Shown: positions 34,254-43,060, counted from the stretch's first letter. The stretch is DNA of 64,000 bases from Tenacibaculum discolor (GCF_003664185.1 NZ_RCCS01000010.1:186001-250000), one strand, 5' to 3'. The notes: generated by a model not told the origin, from the sequence alone. Program-made: numbers and translations.

Positions 34254-36410
34254 ATGAAACATTTATTACTTGCTATATGCTTTTTAATGCATACACTATT
34301 AATTGCACAAACAACTATTTCAGGAAAAATAACGGATACTAAAGGTAATCCTATTGAAGGAGCAAATGTATATTTAGAGGGAACTTACGACGGAACTTCA
34401 TCTGACGAAAAAGGAAATTTCTCATTTAAAACTTCAGAGAAAGGACAACAAACATTAACGGTGTCTTTTATTTCATTTGAAACGTATATAAAAACGGCGA
34501 ATGTTTCAATGTTCAAAAACTTAAAAATAGTACTTCGAGAAGATGTTAATACATTAGATGCTGTAAATATAAATGCAGGAACTTTTGAAGCAGGAGATAA
34601 TGCCAAAGTAACAGCGTTAAAACCTTTAGATGTAGTAACAACAGCAAGCGCTTTGGGAGATTTTGTTGGTGCACTACAAACCTTGCCTGGTACTTCCTCG
34701 GTTAGTGAAGATGGGCGTTTATTTGTTCGTGGAGGAGAGGCAGACGAGACACAAATTTTTATTGATGGAATTCGAGTATTTACACCGTACAGTCCTTCTG
34801 CGCGTAACATTCCTACCCGCGGACGATTTTCTCCTTTTTTATTTAAAGGAATTACATTTTCTACAGGAGGTTATTCAGCAGAATACGGTCAAGCGCTATC
34901 GAGTGTTTTATTATTAAACACGAATGACGAAGCAATAAAAGAAAAAACTGATATCTCATTAATGACGGTTGGTTTAGGAGTAGGAAATACTCAGGTATTT
35001 GGAAAAAATTCACTAAGTGTAAACGCTTCATACATCAATTTAGCACCTTATCAAAAATTATTTCCCGATAGGAATACTTGGAAAAAACCAGTACAATCAT
35101 TAAATGGTGAAGCTGTATATCGTTTTAGATTTAAAAATGAGTCTTTGTTGAAGTTGTATGGAGCTTATAGTTATACTGATTTTGATATGTTTCAAGAGGA
35201 TATTAATTATGAAGATGGATTTCGTTTTGGATTAAAAAATAGAAACTTGTATTTCAATGGATCTTATAAACAACATCTAGCTAATAATTGGACAGTCTTA
35301 GGAGGAGCATCGTTTACTAACGATAATTCAAAAATGAATATACTAGATGATAAGGTTGTAGATAATGAAAACTCAGCTCATGTTAAAGCAACATTAAAAA
35401 AGAGGTTTTCAAATCGATTTAAATTAAGTTTTGGAGCAGAATATTTTATAACTGATTTTTCTGAAGATTATAACAGTGAAACGAATGGGAATGCTACTTA
35501 TGGATTTAATAATAATATCTTTGGAAGTTTTGTTGAAGCAGATATCTTCTTTTCTAAGAAACTAGCAACAAAAGTAGGAGTGCGTATAGAAAACTCTGAG
35601 TTGTTAGATGAATTTACAGTTTCTCCAAGAGCTTCTATAGCATACAAATCAGGAGAAAATGCACAGTTTTCATTTGCTTACGGACGTTTTTATCAAAACC
35701 CTAAGAATGAGTACTTAAAATTTAATACACAATTTAAAGCAGAAAACACTTCTCATTTTATAGCAAATTATCAGTATGTAAAAAACAAACAGATTTTAAG
35801 AATAGAAGGGTATTATAAAAAGTATCAAGATTTAGTAAAATATGATACTAATAGAGCGTTGCCATATTCTAATTACTCAAACTTAGGAGAAGGATTTTCT
35901 AAAGGAATAGATGTTTTTTGGAGAGATAATATAAATATAAAAAACACAGATTATTGGGTTTCTTATTCGTTTTTAGATACAGAAAGAGATTATAAAAATT
36001 ACTCAACAAAAGCTACACCAAATTTTGCATCAAAACACAACTTATCGGTCGTAGCAAAACATTGGATAGAAGATTGGAAAAGTCAAATTGGGATGAGTTA
36101 TAATTTTGCTTCAGGTAGAAGTTATACAAATCCTAATAAAGGTGGGTTTTTAAACCAAAAAACAAAGAATTATAATTCTGTAAGCTTGAATTGGGCATAC
36201 CTAATTAGCCAACAAAAAATACTGTATTTCTCGGTAAATAATGTTTTAGGTACGCAGAACGTATTTGGGTATAATTATAAAAACACACCAAACTCAGTAG
36301 GGACTTACAATCGACAAGCTATAATACCATCGGCTGATAGTTTCTTTTTTGTTGGATTCTTTTGGACGATAAGTGATAATAAAAAAGATAACCAGTTAAA
36401 TAACCTTTAA
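34254..36410 (+). CDS. TonB-dependent receptor with carboxypeptidase-like N-domain
   Basis: About 718 residues from the ATG at 34254 (MKHLLLAICFLMHTLLIAQ signal); a GTG seven codons upstream is also open. TISGKITDTKGNPIEGANVY is the regulatory-like domain, then plug sequences LQTLPGTSSVSEDGRLFVRG and GEADETQIFIDGIRVFTPYS, and a beta-barrel. No SusD partner. The next gene, 100 bases downstream, is a small periplasmic TPR-like protein, and the pair may act together. Substrate not known. Confidence 0.91.
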   Translation: MKHLLLAICFLMHTLLIAQTTISGKITDTKGNPIEGANVYLEGTYDGTSSDEKGNFSFKTSEKGQQTLTVSFISFETYIKTANVSMFKNLKIVLREDVNTLDAVNINAGTFEAGDNAKVTALKPLDVVTTASALGDFVGALQTLPGTSSVSEDGRLFVRGGEADETQIFIDGIRVFTPYSPSARNIPTRGRFSPFLFKGITFSTGGYSAEYGQALSSVLLLNTNDEAIKEKTDISLMTVGLGVGNTQVFGKNSLSVNASYINLAPYQKLFPDRNTWKKPVQSLNGEAVYRFRFKNESLLKLYGAYSYTDFDMFQEDINYEDGFRFGLKNRNLYFNGSYKQHLANNWTVLGGASFTNDNSKMNILDDKVVDNENSAHVKATLKKRFSNRFKLSFGAEYFITDFSEDYNSETNGNATYGFNNNIFGSFVEADIFFSKKLATKVGVRIENSELLDEFTVSPRASIAYKSGENAQFSFAYGRFYQNPKNEYLKFNTQFKAENTSHFIANYQYVKNKQILRIEGYYKKYQDLVKYDTNRALPYSNYSNLGEGFSKGIDVFWRDNINIKNTDYWVSYSFLDTERDYKNYSTKATPNFASKHNLSVVAKHWIEDWKSQIGMSYNFASGRSYTNPNKGGFLNQKTKNYNSVSLNWAYLISQQKILYFSVNNVLGTQNVFGYNYKNTPNSVGTYNRQAIIPSADSFFFVGFFWTISDNKKDNQLNNL

Positions 36411-36511
36411 ACAATGACAATTCAGTTATAAAAAGCAACAGTTCAGTATAGTATTTTATATAAATAATAACAATAAAAAGATATTTGAAGCATTAATTAA
36501 AATCAATTAAC

Positions 36512-37138
36512 ATGAAGAAAATTATTACAGTTTTAGTATTAGTATTTACAGTAAGTATATCAGCACAAGATAAATATGAAAAAGGAATGGCAAAAGCCTT
36601 TGAGCTTTGGAAAGTGAATAAAACAACGGAGGCAGCTCAATTATTCGAGCGAATTTCTAAAGCTGAAAAAGACAACTGGTTACCGTCTTATTATGCAGGG
36701 ATGATTAACATCTTAGAGAGTTTTCAAATAAAAGAAGAAGCATCGTTAATTGCCAAATTAAATAAGGCACAAGAGTTTTTAGATACTGCAAAATCTATTT
36801 CACCAGAAAATCCGGAAATATTAATTACACAGGCATTATTACATGTTTCATATATGGCTTTTGATGGACAGAAGTACGGGATGACTATGTCGATGAAAAA
36901 TGCAGCGTTGTATGAAAAAGCATTGAAAATAGCTCCTAATAATCCGAGAGTTATTTTAAGTAAGGCAGAATCAGATATGGGAGCAGCTCGTTTTTTTGGA
37001 CAATCTACAGAGCCTTTTTGTAATAACGTAAAAAGAGCTATTGAGTTAGGAAAGGAAGAAAAAATAAAAGAAAAATTTTATCCTAAGTTTAATGTACAAA
37101 GAGCAGAACAGGTACTGAAAAAATGTATGAAGTCCTAA
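36512..37138 (+). CDS. Exported TPR-like protein
   Basis: Predicted protein of 208 residues with the signal MKKIITVLVLVFTVSISAQD. The mature part is helical with TPR-like units (AFELWKVNKTTEAAQLFERI, NWLPSYYAGMINI, EALYEKALKIAPNNPRVILSK-type region ALYEKALKIAPNNPRVIL). Function unknown; position behind a TonB-dependent receptor suggests a periplasmic helper. Its stop overlaps by four bases the stop of the convergent SGNH gene. Confidence 0.82.
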   Translation: MKKIITVLVLVFTVSISAQDKYEKGMAKAFELWKVNKTTEAAQLFERISKAEKDNWLPSYYAGMINILESFQIKEEASLIAKLNKAQEFLDTAKSISPENPEILITQALLHVSYMAFDGQKYGMTMSMKNAALYEKALKIAPNNPRVILSKAESDMGAARFFGQSTEPFCNNVKRAIELGKEEKIKEKFYPKFNVQRAEQVLKKCMKS

Positions 37139-37812
37139 TACTTTTGTACTAACTGAATTAATAAGTTAAAAGAATCTTCATCAGCTATCCATTTTTTATA
37201 CTTTTTAAAAGGGAGTTGTTGAAGGTTTTTTGTTGGATATAATTGATGAAAAATAGTAAGAGCAGCTACAAAACTTCCAGCAGTAGAAGGATGGAAGTTA
37301 TCTAAACTGTATAAAGACTCTTTACCTTTATAAGTGTTATATTCTTTCCATATATTTCCCACAGGAAACAAAAAAGCATCGTTCTGTTTGGCGGCAGATT
37401 TGTGATTCTCTATTACTTTATCAAAAGTATGGTAATATCTAACGGATGGCCATACCATAAAGTAACTAAGTTTAGTGTTGTATTGCTCACAAAGAGCTTT
37501 TATTGTCGCTCCGTCTTGTATTAGCATTCTTCTTCCTTCTGCTTGTGAGGAAGGACCTTGTTGAATAACTAGATAATCGAATTGTTTTTTTGCTAATAGT
37601 TTTTGAAGTTTTCCGTCGTTAATATGATCAATAATAGCATAGTTAGGAAAACATAAGCTTTTGGTTTTAATAGTAATTCCTTGTTGTTTTCCAATATACT
37701 CTAACATTTTAGGCATGTTGTTCGTATAGGTTAAACTATTTCCAACAAATAATATTTGTTGTGCTTGAACTGAAAGTTGAAAAAAGAGTAGTATGTAGAG
37801 TAGCTTTTTCAA
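37135..37812 (-). CDS. Exported SGNH-hydrolase-like protein (DUF4886-like)
   Basis: Predicted protein of 225 residues with signal MKKLLYILLFFQLSVQAQQ. The mature chain begins ILFVGNSLTYTNNMPKML, in which GNS corresponds to block I of SGNH esterases with the nucleophilic serine. YLVIQQGPSSQAEG and the final DNFHPSTAGSFVAALTIF bear the catalytic Asp/His pair. It may act on acylated sugars or lipids in the periplasm. The stop overlaps that of the convergent TPR-like gene by four bases. Confidence 0.85.
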   Translation of the reverse strand: MKKLLYILLFFQLSVQAQQILFVGNSLTYTNNMPKMLEYIGKQQGITIKTKSLCFPNYAIIDHINDGKLQKLLAKKQFDYLVIQQGPSSQAEGRRMLIQDGATIKALCEQYNTKLSYFMVWPSVRYYHTFDKVIENHKSAAKQNDAFLFPVGNIWKEYNTYKGKESLYSLDNFHPSTAGSFVAALTIFHQLYPTKNLQQLPFKKYKKWIADEDSFNLLIQLVQKY

Positions 37813-37826
37813 GGATAATGATATTT

Positions 37827-38450
37827 TTACACCTCTAAATTTAGCCTATTTTTTAATTCTATTCTACCAATAGAGGTAATAATAACTTCTCTAGAATTTG
37901 GTTTTTTACGTAACCAATCTTTTTTAATAATTACTTCGAGAAGAGAAGCTCCCAATGCTCCTGCAATATGATGCTTTCTTTCACTCCAATCTAAACATTG
38001 ATGAGCAAAAGAACGTTTTTTCTGCTGGATAGCATTAATATTTACTCCAACTTCATTAAACCATTCTTCTCCATATTTAGTAACAACATAATTTTTATCA
38101 GAAGTTTTAATGATTTTATTGTTTAATAAAGAAGTTGTCATTTTTACACCAAGGCTGCCTGCTAAATGATCATAGCAAGTTCTAGCGTATGTGAAGTTAT
38201 TTAATTTAGGAGTTTTAATTTTCTTGTAATCGTTATCTATAGAGATTAAACTTGCCATTGATTCTATAACCCGTGCAACTTCTTCGTTAGTAAATTTAAA
38301 GTAGCGATGTCTTCCTTGTTTTTCAACTGATAAGATGTTTGCTGAAACCAATTTTTTTAAATGATTACTTGCCGATTGCAACGATATATTAGCACTTGTT
38401 GCTAATTCTGTAGCAGTGTAGGCTCTACCGTCTAGTAAATTCCACAACAT
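37827..38450 (-). CDS. ArsR-type winged-helix regulator with unclear start
   Basis: From its first ATG (38450) the protein has 207 residues: LDGRAYTATELATSANISLQ and SASNHLKKLVSANILSVEKQ form the winged helix of ArsR-like regulators, followed by an all-alpha C-terminal domain of about 120 residues (YARTCYDHLAGSLGVKM). The conserved first helix of the family, FSKIAAILGDKSRAIM, is encoded upstream in the same frame, which stays open to the DinB stop at 38540 with no ATG, GTG or TTG. The real start is probably a rare codon such as ATT at 38534. The frame is also that of the DinB gene. See findings. Confidence 0.88.
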   Translation of the reverse strand: MLWNLLDGRAYTATELATSANISLQSASNHLKKLVSANILSVEKQGRHRYFKFTNEEVARVIESMASLISIDNDYKKIKTPKLNNFTYARTCYDHLAGSLGVKMTTSLLNNKIIKTSDKNYVVTKYGEEWFNEVGVNINAIQQKKRSFAHQCLDWSERKHHIAGALGASLLEVIIKKDWLRKKPNSREVIITSIGRIELKNRLNLEV

Positions 38451-38537
38451 GATAGCGCGAGACTTATCTCCTAAAATAGCAGCGATTTTACTAAACTGAT
38501 GTTCTAACTCTTCGATAGTAGTAAATTTTATAATGTT

Positions 38538-39008
38538 TTAATCCCATATTAAAGGTCGTTCAACATCAAGTGTTCTTAAATAACCTAATAGTTGACCAGT
38601 ATGAACAGCTTCATGATACACCATTCTGTTTAAATAATCTCCTAATGTTTTACTTTGATTAACTTCTTTTCGTTCAATGCGTATATTCTCTAAATCAGCT
38701 TCATTAAGTGTTTTTATCATCTCTATAAAACTGTTATGATATTTTTCAGCAAAGCTAAGCTCATTTTTTAAATCTGAGTATGCTAAATTTTCCCAAGGAG
38801 ATTTATAGTCGCCTAAATCACCTCTGTTTTTAATAATTGTATGAAATAAATGTTCACCTTCTAGAGTGTGTCTTATCATTTCGATAATCGAAAAAGCTTC
38901 TGAATCAGGTTTCCAGTTTAAAAATTCATCAGGAATCCCTTTCCACAGTTTTATACTTCGTCTTCTTGTTTCTGAAAAGTTTAATAGTATATTTTCTATA
39001 GCGTTCAT
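38538..39008 (-). CDS. DinB-like protein
   Basis: Predicted protein of 156 residues, a four-helix bundle: FSETRRRSIKLWKGIPDEFLNWKPD, IIEMIRHTLEGEHLFHTII, LGDYLNRMVYHEAVHTGQLLGYLR. The His of RHTLEGEHL and HEAVHTGQ are placed as the three metal ligands of the DinB/YfiT-like superfamily, whose members are thiol transferases or of unknown role. It is the first gene of an operon with the ArsR-type regulator; a 22-base palindrome lies upstream. Confidence 0.88.
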   Translation of the reverse strand: MNAIENILLNFSETRRRSIKLWKGIPDEFLNWKPDSEAFSIIEMIRHTLEGEHLFHTIIKNRGDLGDYKSPWENLAYSDLKNELSFAEKYHNSFIEMIKTLNEADLENIRIERKEVNQSKTLGDYLNRMVYHEAVHTGQLLGYLRTLDVERPLIWD

Positions 39009-39058
39009 AGTTACTTATTGTTTGTTAGAGTGTAAAAGTACATGACGCTTTTATATTC

Positions 39059-39080
39059 TACTTCATTTTAAAATGAAGTA
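39059..39080. promoter_or_regulatory. 22-base palindrome upstream of the DinB gene
   Basis: TACTTCATTTT and its exact complement AAAATGAAGTA without a spacer. It lies about 50 bases before the start of the DinB gene, where operators of ArsR-like regulators are usually found. The ArsR-type regulator encoded behind the DinB gene is the obvious candidate to bind it. Confidence 0.6.
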
Positions 39081-39093
39081 TGGATTTTACATT

Positions 39094-39150
39094 AATAAAA
39101 AAACAAATGCTTTTCTATAAACAGGCAAAGCTGTAAGAAAAGCATTTTGT
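39094..39150 (-). terminator. Terminator of the ohrR-ohr-nitroreductase operon
   Basis: On the minus strand AAAATGCTTTTCT / AGAAAAGCATTTG with a long loop of about 19 bases followed by TTTTTTT. It lies about 45 bases behind the nitroreductase stop. Confidence 0.75.
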
Positions 39151-39192
39151 TGAGTGTTTTACTTTTTTAATAAAACAGTGTTTATTGCTGTA

Positions 39193-39828
39193 CTATTTTA
39201 CATCAATAACGAATTCATCTCTAGGAATTCTAACTTTTTTCATTGGTTTAATCCAGTCCTTTTCATCGTCGGCATAACCAATGTACATTAGTGATACACT
39301 TTTTAAGCCCATTTTATCTAATTCTAAAACTTCATCAACTACTTTATTGTCAAATCCTTCAGCAGGACAAGTGTCTACTTTTAACTCTGCAGCTTGTGCT
39401 AAAGCTAACCCTAAAGCAATATAAGTTTGTCTTGATGTGTGTGCAAAATTAACTTCATCAGGAAGATCTAAATACACTTTTTTAAGCATGTCCGTATAAC
39501 TACTAAATCTACCTCTAGGTAATCCTCTTTCGTCTGTAGTATAGTCAAACACTTTGTCTATTCTTTCAGCCGTATAGTTATCCCAAGCAGCAAAAACTAA
39601 CACATGCGAACAGTCTTTCATAGAATCAGGGTTTAAAGCTCCTTGTACTAACTTTTCTTTAACCTCCTGATTTGATATTGAAATAACTCTAAATTGTTGC
39701 AACCCCGATGAGGTTGGTGCTAATCTAGCAGCTTCAATAATTTTTTCAATATTTTCTTCACTTACTTTTTTATTTGGATCAAAAGCTTTTACAGCATGTC
39801 TCCAGTTAAGATTTTCTATTAATGACAT
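39193..39828 (-). CDS. Nitroreductase-family NAD(P)H oxidoreductase
   Basis: Predicted protein of 211 residues: LNWRHAVKAFDPNKKVSEEN, AARLAPTSSGLQQFRVISIS and GLALAQAAELKVDTCPAEGF are the FMN-binding signatures of the NfsB/nitroreductase family. It reduces quinones, nitro compounds or other electrophiles with NAD(P)H as a flavin enzyme. It begins 11 bases behind ohr and is the third gene of the ohrR operon, so it is probably induced by organic peroxides. Confidence 0.92.
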   Translation of the reverse strand: MSLIENLNWRHAVKAFDPNKKVSEENIEKIIEAARLAPTSSGLQQFRVISISNQEVKEKLVQGALNPDSMKDCSHVLVFAAWDNYTAERIDKVFDYTTDERGLPRGRFSSYTDMLKKVYLDLPDEVNFAHTSRQTYIALGLALAQAAELKVDTCPAEGFDNKVVDEVLELDKMGLKSVSLMYIGYADDEKDWIKPMKKVRIPRDEFVIDVK

Positions 39829-39839
39829 TATATTAATAT

Positions 39840-40271
39840 TTAATTATTTGTTGTATTTAATTTTACTTCAATATTTCCTCTTGTAGCATTTGAGTAAGGA
39901 CAAACTTTATGAGCTTTTTCGGTTAAGGCTTTTGCTTCTTCTAAAGAAACATCAGGAATATTTACATCTAATGCTACTGCAAGTCCAAAACCACCATTTT
40001 CTATTTGACCAATACTTACTGTTGCTTTAACAGTAGTTGTACCAGTATTAATTTTAGATTTTTTGATGACTAAGTTTAACGCACTATCAAAACAAGCTGA
40101 ATATCCTGCTGCAAAAAGCATTTCAGGATTTGGATAATCGTCATTAGCTCCTCCCAGCGCTTTAGGATGTCTAACATCAAGTTCTAAAACTCCGTTTTCA
40201 CTTTTTACATGTCCGTTTCTTCCGCCAGTTGCTTTGGCGCTGATATTATAAATTGGTTTTATTTTTTCCAT
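39840..40271 (-). CDS. ohr: Organic hydroperoxide resistance protein Ohr
   Basis: A 143-residue OsmC-fold protein. The peroxidatic Cys is in FAAGYSACFDSALNLV and the resolving Cys in KAHKVCPYSNATRGN, both as in Ohr. Ohr removes fatty acid and other organic hydroperoxides using lipoylated partners. The gene overlaps the end of ohrR by 26 bases, so both are translated from one message. Confidence 0.95.
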   Translation of the reverse strand: MEKIKPIYNISAKATGGRNGHVKSENGVLELDVRHPKALGGANDDYPNPEMLFAAGYSACFDSALNLVIKKSKINTGTTTVKATVSIGQIENGGFGLAVALDVNIPDVSLEEAKALTEKAHKVCPYSNATRGNIEVKLNTTNN

Positions 40272-40692
40272 TAATCTGATTTAATATATGTTCTATTATA
40301 TTTTTGAGTTCTGTTAATTTGTCAACAGAAATATTTAGAGAAGTCATAATTTGACCAGGAACACATTCTGCTTTTTCTTGGATATTTTCCCCCAGTTTTG
40401 TTAAATTAATTTTCACAACGCGTTCGTCCGTTATCTCTCTTTTTCTTTCTATAAGTTTTTTATGCTCTAACCTTTTAAGCAAAGGAGTAAGGGTACCACT
40501 GTCCAAATTAAGTTTAGAACCTATTTCTGATACACTTTGATCACCTTCTTCCCATAAAACTAACATTACTAAATATTGAGGGTATGTTAAATCTAGCTTT
40601 TTTAGTATGGGACGGTATAAACTAATTACTTCTTTCGCTAGCGTATAAACCGGAAAGCATACTTGATTGGTTAATTTTAATTGTTCTGACAT
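40246..40692 (-). CDS. ohrR: OhrR, MarR-family organic peroxide sensor
   Basis: A 148-residue MarR family protein: NQVCFPVYTLAKEVISLYRP contains the single reactive Cys (residue 12) of OhrR, followed by LTYPQYLVMLVLWE, DSGTLTPLLKRLEHKKLIER and the wing KREITDERVVKI. Oxidation of the Cys by organic peroxides releases it from DNA. Its own promoter carries a close copy of the Bacillus OhrR operator, so it represses ohrR, ohr and the nitroreductase gene. Confidence 0.94.
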   Translation of the reverse strand: MSEQLKLTNQVCFPVYTLAKEVISLYRPILKKLDLTYPQYLVMLVLWEEGDQSVSEIGSKLNLDSGTLTPLLKRLEHKKLIERKREITDERVVKINLTKLGENIQEKAECVPGQIMTSLNISVDKLTELKNIIEHILNQINGKNKTNL

Positions 40693-40714
40693 AATTGACT
40701 TATAAATAACGGTA

Positions 40715-40745
40715 CAAATATATTGTGCAATTAAATTGTGTGCAA
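40715..40745 (-). promoter_or_regulatory. Promoter of the ohrR operon
   Basis: On the minus strand TTG (40743-40745), 20 bases, TATATTTG (40722-40715), a full -7 match to TAnnTTTG. The spacer is the core of the OhrR operator, so repression would act by blocking the promoter. Confidence 0.8.
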
Positions 40746-40753
40746 TTTAATTG
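40728..40753. promoter_or_regulatory. OhrR operator
   Basis: CAATTAAATTG, four bases TGTG, CAATTTAATTG: a perfect inverted repeat. It is nearly the same as the known Bacillus subtilis ohrA operator, whose arms read TACAATTAAATTG and CAATTTAATTGTA. It lies directly in front of ohrR. Confidence 0.9.
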
Positions 40754-40826
40754 TTATAAAATTATGTGAAAATTATTTTAAGAATGTTAATTTGGGGTAT
40801 AGATTGATGAATAAAATGACATAGCT

Positions 40827-41303
40827 TTATTTCGTTACTCTATTTACTTGACAGTTATAGCATCCAGGTCTTGCGTTATGTATCTGTATATAAGATACTT
40901 CAGGATTGTTTAAAAATAATTGAATCTTATTTCTTAAATCATCACCCCTACAAGTATCCATTTCTTGTATCATTCCACCATTATCATATCCCCTCAAAGA
41001 TAGGTATCTATGATTGAGAAATTTTGGAATCTCATTAACTTCTAATTTTGGGTTTTTAGCATTTTTTCTAACAAAAATAGGTCCACTTGATTGATAAGGT
41101 GATTTAGTTTTATGATGTTGAAAGGGTAATAATATAACTTCTTCTCCTATTTCTGCATCTTGAAGGCTTACTCTGCAAGGAAAACCAGGGCTTTTATCTA
41201 CTGTCATTTTTACAATACTGTTAGATAAAAGTTTTTCTGTGTTTAAGTCAAATAAATGATTGAAGGTGTTTTCTATGGCTGAAATTCTAAAGTTAGGAGT
41301 CAT
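40827..41303 (-). CDS. DUF1203 family protein
   Basis: Predicted protein of 158 residues with GFPCRVSLQDAEIGEEVILL, YQSSGPIFVRKNA, RYLSLRGYD, and HNARPGCYNCQVNRV, the characteristic segments of DUF1203. Conserved Cys (RVSL region and GCYNC) could bind metal. Function unknown. Stands alone between the ohrR promoter and the Ada-like gene, same strand as the latter. Confidence 0.87.
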   Translation of the reverse strand: MTPNFRISAIENTFNHLFDLNTEKLLSNSIVKMTVDKSPGFPCRVSLQDAEIGEEVILLPFQHHKTKSPYQSSGPIFVRKNAKNPKLEVNEIPKFLNHRYLSLRGYDNGGMIQEMDTCRGDDLRNKIQLFLNNPEVSYIQIHNARPGCYNCQVNRVTK

Positions 41304-41418
41304 AATTTTATTTTTTAAATAGGTTTATAGTTTGCGATATTAGTTTTGAAAAATTACTAAAGGGTTGGATTCTGTTTTAATATTTCGCTTTATGGAGTAG
41401 CTTTGGTGAGAAATTCTT

Positions 41419-42237
41419 TTATAGTTTTACAGATTCGTAACTATTTATTATTATTTTTCTATCTGCACTCCATCTATAATTCCCCATATTTCCATCACTT
41501 TTAATAACTCTATGGCAAGGAATTAAATAGGCAATAGGGTTTTTGCCAATAGCACTGCCAACAGCTCTAACAGCCTTGGGGTTACTTATCATTTCGGCAA
41601 TATCTTTATATGAAAGTAAATTTGAAGAAGGTATTTGAAGTAAGGCTTTCCAAACTTGAATTTGAAATGGAGTACCTTGTAAATCTAAACTAATTGGAGT
41701 TGTGGGAATTTTCCAGTTTTTGAAGTATTCTTGAACAAGTTTACCGTTACTTTGTAGTTCTTTAGTAAAAATTGCCTGATGGTATTCAGACTTAATTTTT
41801 TCAAGACTTAAATTATCAAAAGATAAGTTACAAATCCCTTTTTTGGTTTCAATAATTATAGCACTTCCAAAAGGTGTTTCAATTTCTCCAAAATAGAACT
41901 TCAAATTTTTTCCTCTTTTTTGAAATTCTCCTGGAGTACAAGCTTCTATTTTAATAAATAAATCATGCAATCTACTGTTTCCTGACAACCCAACATTATA
42001 TGAGGTTTCTAAAGTAGATTGACCTTTTCGCAATAATTCTTTAGCTTTTTCTAATGTTACAAATTGAACATAATCTTTTGGACTAATACCAGCCCATTTT
42101 TTAAAGACTCGTTGAAAATGAAACTTACTTAAATTTACATGATTTGCAATTTTCTCTAAATCAGGTTGTTCTTCGTAGTGATCTTTGATGAATTTGATTG
42201 CTTTTGCAATAATATCGTGATGGTATATATTTTCCAT
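41419..42237 (-). CDS. Ada-like fusion: AraC regulator plus O6-alkylguanine-DNA methyltransferase
   Basis: Predicted protein of 272 residues. N-terminal AraC HTH (about 8-100): IKDHYEEQPDLEKIANHVNL, FHFQRVFKKWAGISPKDYVQ. C-terminal DNA methyltransferase (about 105-268) with LQGTPFQIQVWKALLQIPSS and the alkyl acceptor PCHRV in GKNPIAYLIPCHRVIKSDG. It repairs O6-alkylguanine and may control genes in response. Compared with Ada it lacks the N-terminal zinc/Cys domain that senses phosphotriesters, a form common in Bacteroidota. Confidence 0.93.
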   Translation of the reverse strand: MENIYHHDIIAKAIKFIKDHYEEQPDLEKIANHVNLSKFHFQRVFKKWAGISPKDYVQFVTLEKAKELLRKGQSTLETSYNVGLSGNSRLHDLFIKIEACTPGEFQKRGKNLKFYFGEIETPFGSAIIIETKKGICNLSFDNLSLEKIKSEYHQAIFTKELQSNGKLVQEYFKNWKIPTTPISLDLQGTPFQIQVWKALLQIPSSNLLSYKDIAEMISNPKAVRAVGSAIGKNPIAYLIPCHRVIKSDGNMGNYRWSADRKIIINSYESVKL

Positions 42238-42423
42238 ACTACAAAGGTCAATTCATTTTACTTAATTTTCAATCCGATTGTTGCTGTTTTGATAAAGGAG
42301 TGTAGCCTATTTGTATAAGATTAGCTGGGTATTTAAACACCTAATTTAATAAAAACAAACCGAATAGAAAATCTGTGGGGAATTTCAGAGGAAGGCGAGA
42401 ATAAGCAATTATTTATAGCTAAT

Positions 42424-42994
42424 GTTGTGCGTTCGGCTTTATTCATTTTTATTATCAAGACTTTCTAAAAACTCAATTGGTTTTTTTTAAAAACTATGGG
42501 CATCCGAATTCCGAATACTTTCTTTAATTTCGTCAACATCAGCGTTCATTAATTTACCTTTTCTGTCCATAAACATCCAGTCATTTTCTTTTCCCAATTC
42601 AATCATATTTTTCAAGAATGTAAATCCGTTTTCTCGTAAATCAACTCTAAAGGAAAATTCAGTTATTGAGAGTGTTCTTTCATCTAACCCAATAAAGGCA
42701 TCATTGTCCAAGGTTTCAGAATATGTTTTCCAGTTGAAGCTGGTTTTATTATTACTCCAATCGACCCTTTTCACAATTGAGTCAATTTTTGGTGTTATTT
42801 CATCCGCTTTTATATCAATTTCTTTCCAATATAATTCTGCATCAGATTCAAAGAAACCAGTTTCTGTACTAACTCCAATTTCGTTTGGAATCAAATCGTG
42901 TCTGTGTCTTTTTAGAATTCCTTTCTTCGGAACGACTGCTAAATAATATTGATAAATAGCCATTAGATTTCGGTTTTTCAAGCTGACGCACAAC
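42424..42994. repeat. Short inverted repeats flanking a one-gene segment
   Basis: GTTGTGCGT at 42424-42432 and its complement ACGCACAAC at 42986-42994 enclose the unknown gene at 42487-42963. With the hairpin at 43061-43104 this gives the segment the look of a mobile gene cassette. The repeat is only nine bases, so chance is possible. Confidence 0.4.
42487..42963 (-). CDS. Hypothetical protein of cassette-like segment
   Basis: I do not recognise this 158-residue protein. The ATG at 42963 (MAIYQYYLAVVPKKGI) is preferred over one ten codons earlier, which would lie in the inverted repeat. It is acidic, with ESDAELYWKEIDIKADEITPKI and FSFRVDLRENGFTFLKNMIE, no signal peptide and no membrane helix, so cytoplasmic. 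Short solitary genes between such repeats often encode immunity or stress proteins in this group, but nothing in the sequence shows which. Confidence 0.7.
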   Translation of the reverse strand: MAIYQYYLAVVPKKGILKRHRHDLIPNEIGVSTETGFFESDAELYWKEIDIKADEITPKIDSIVKRVDWSNNKTSFNWKTYSETLDNDAFIGLDERTLSITEFSFRVDLRENGFTFLKNMIELGKENDWMFMDRKGKLMNADVDEIKESIRNSDAHSF

Positions 42995-43060
42995 GCTCTC
43001 GTATAACCGTCAGTTATCGGTTTAAATATACTTTAAATTTTAGTTTAGTACTGTCGTTAA

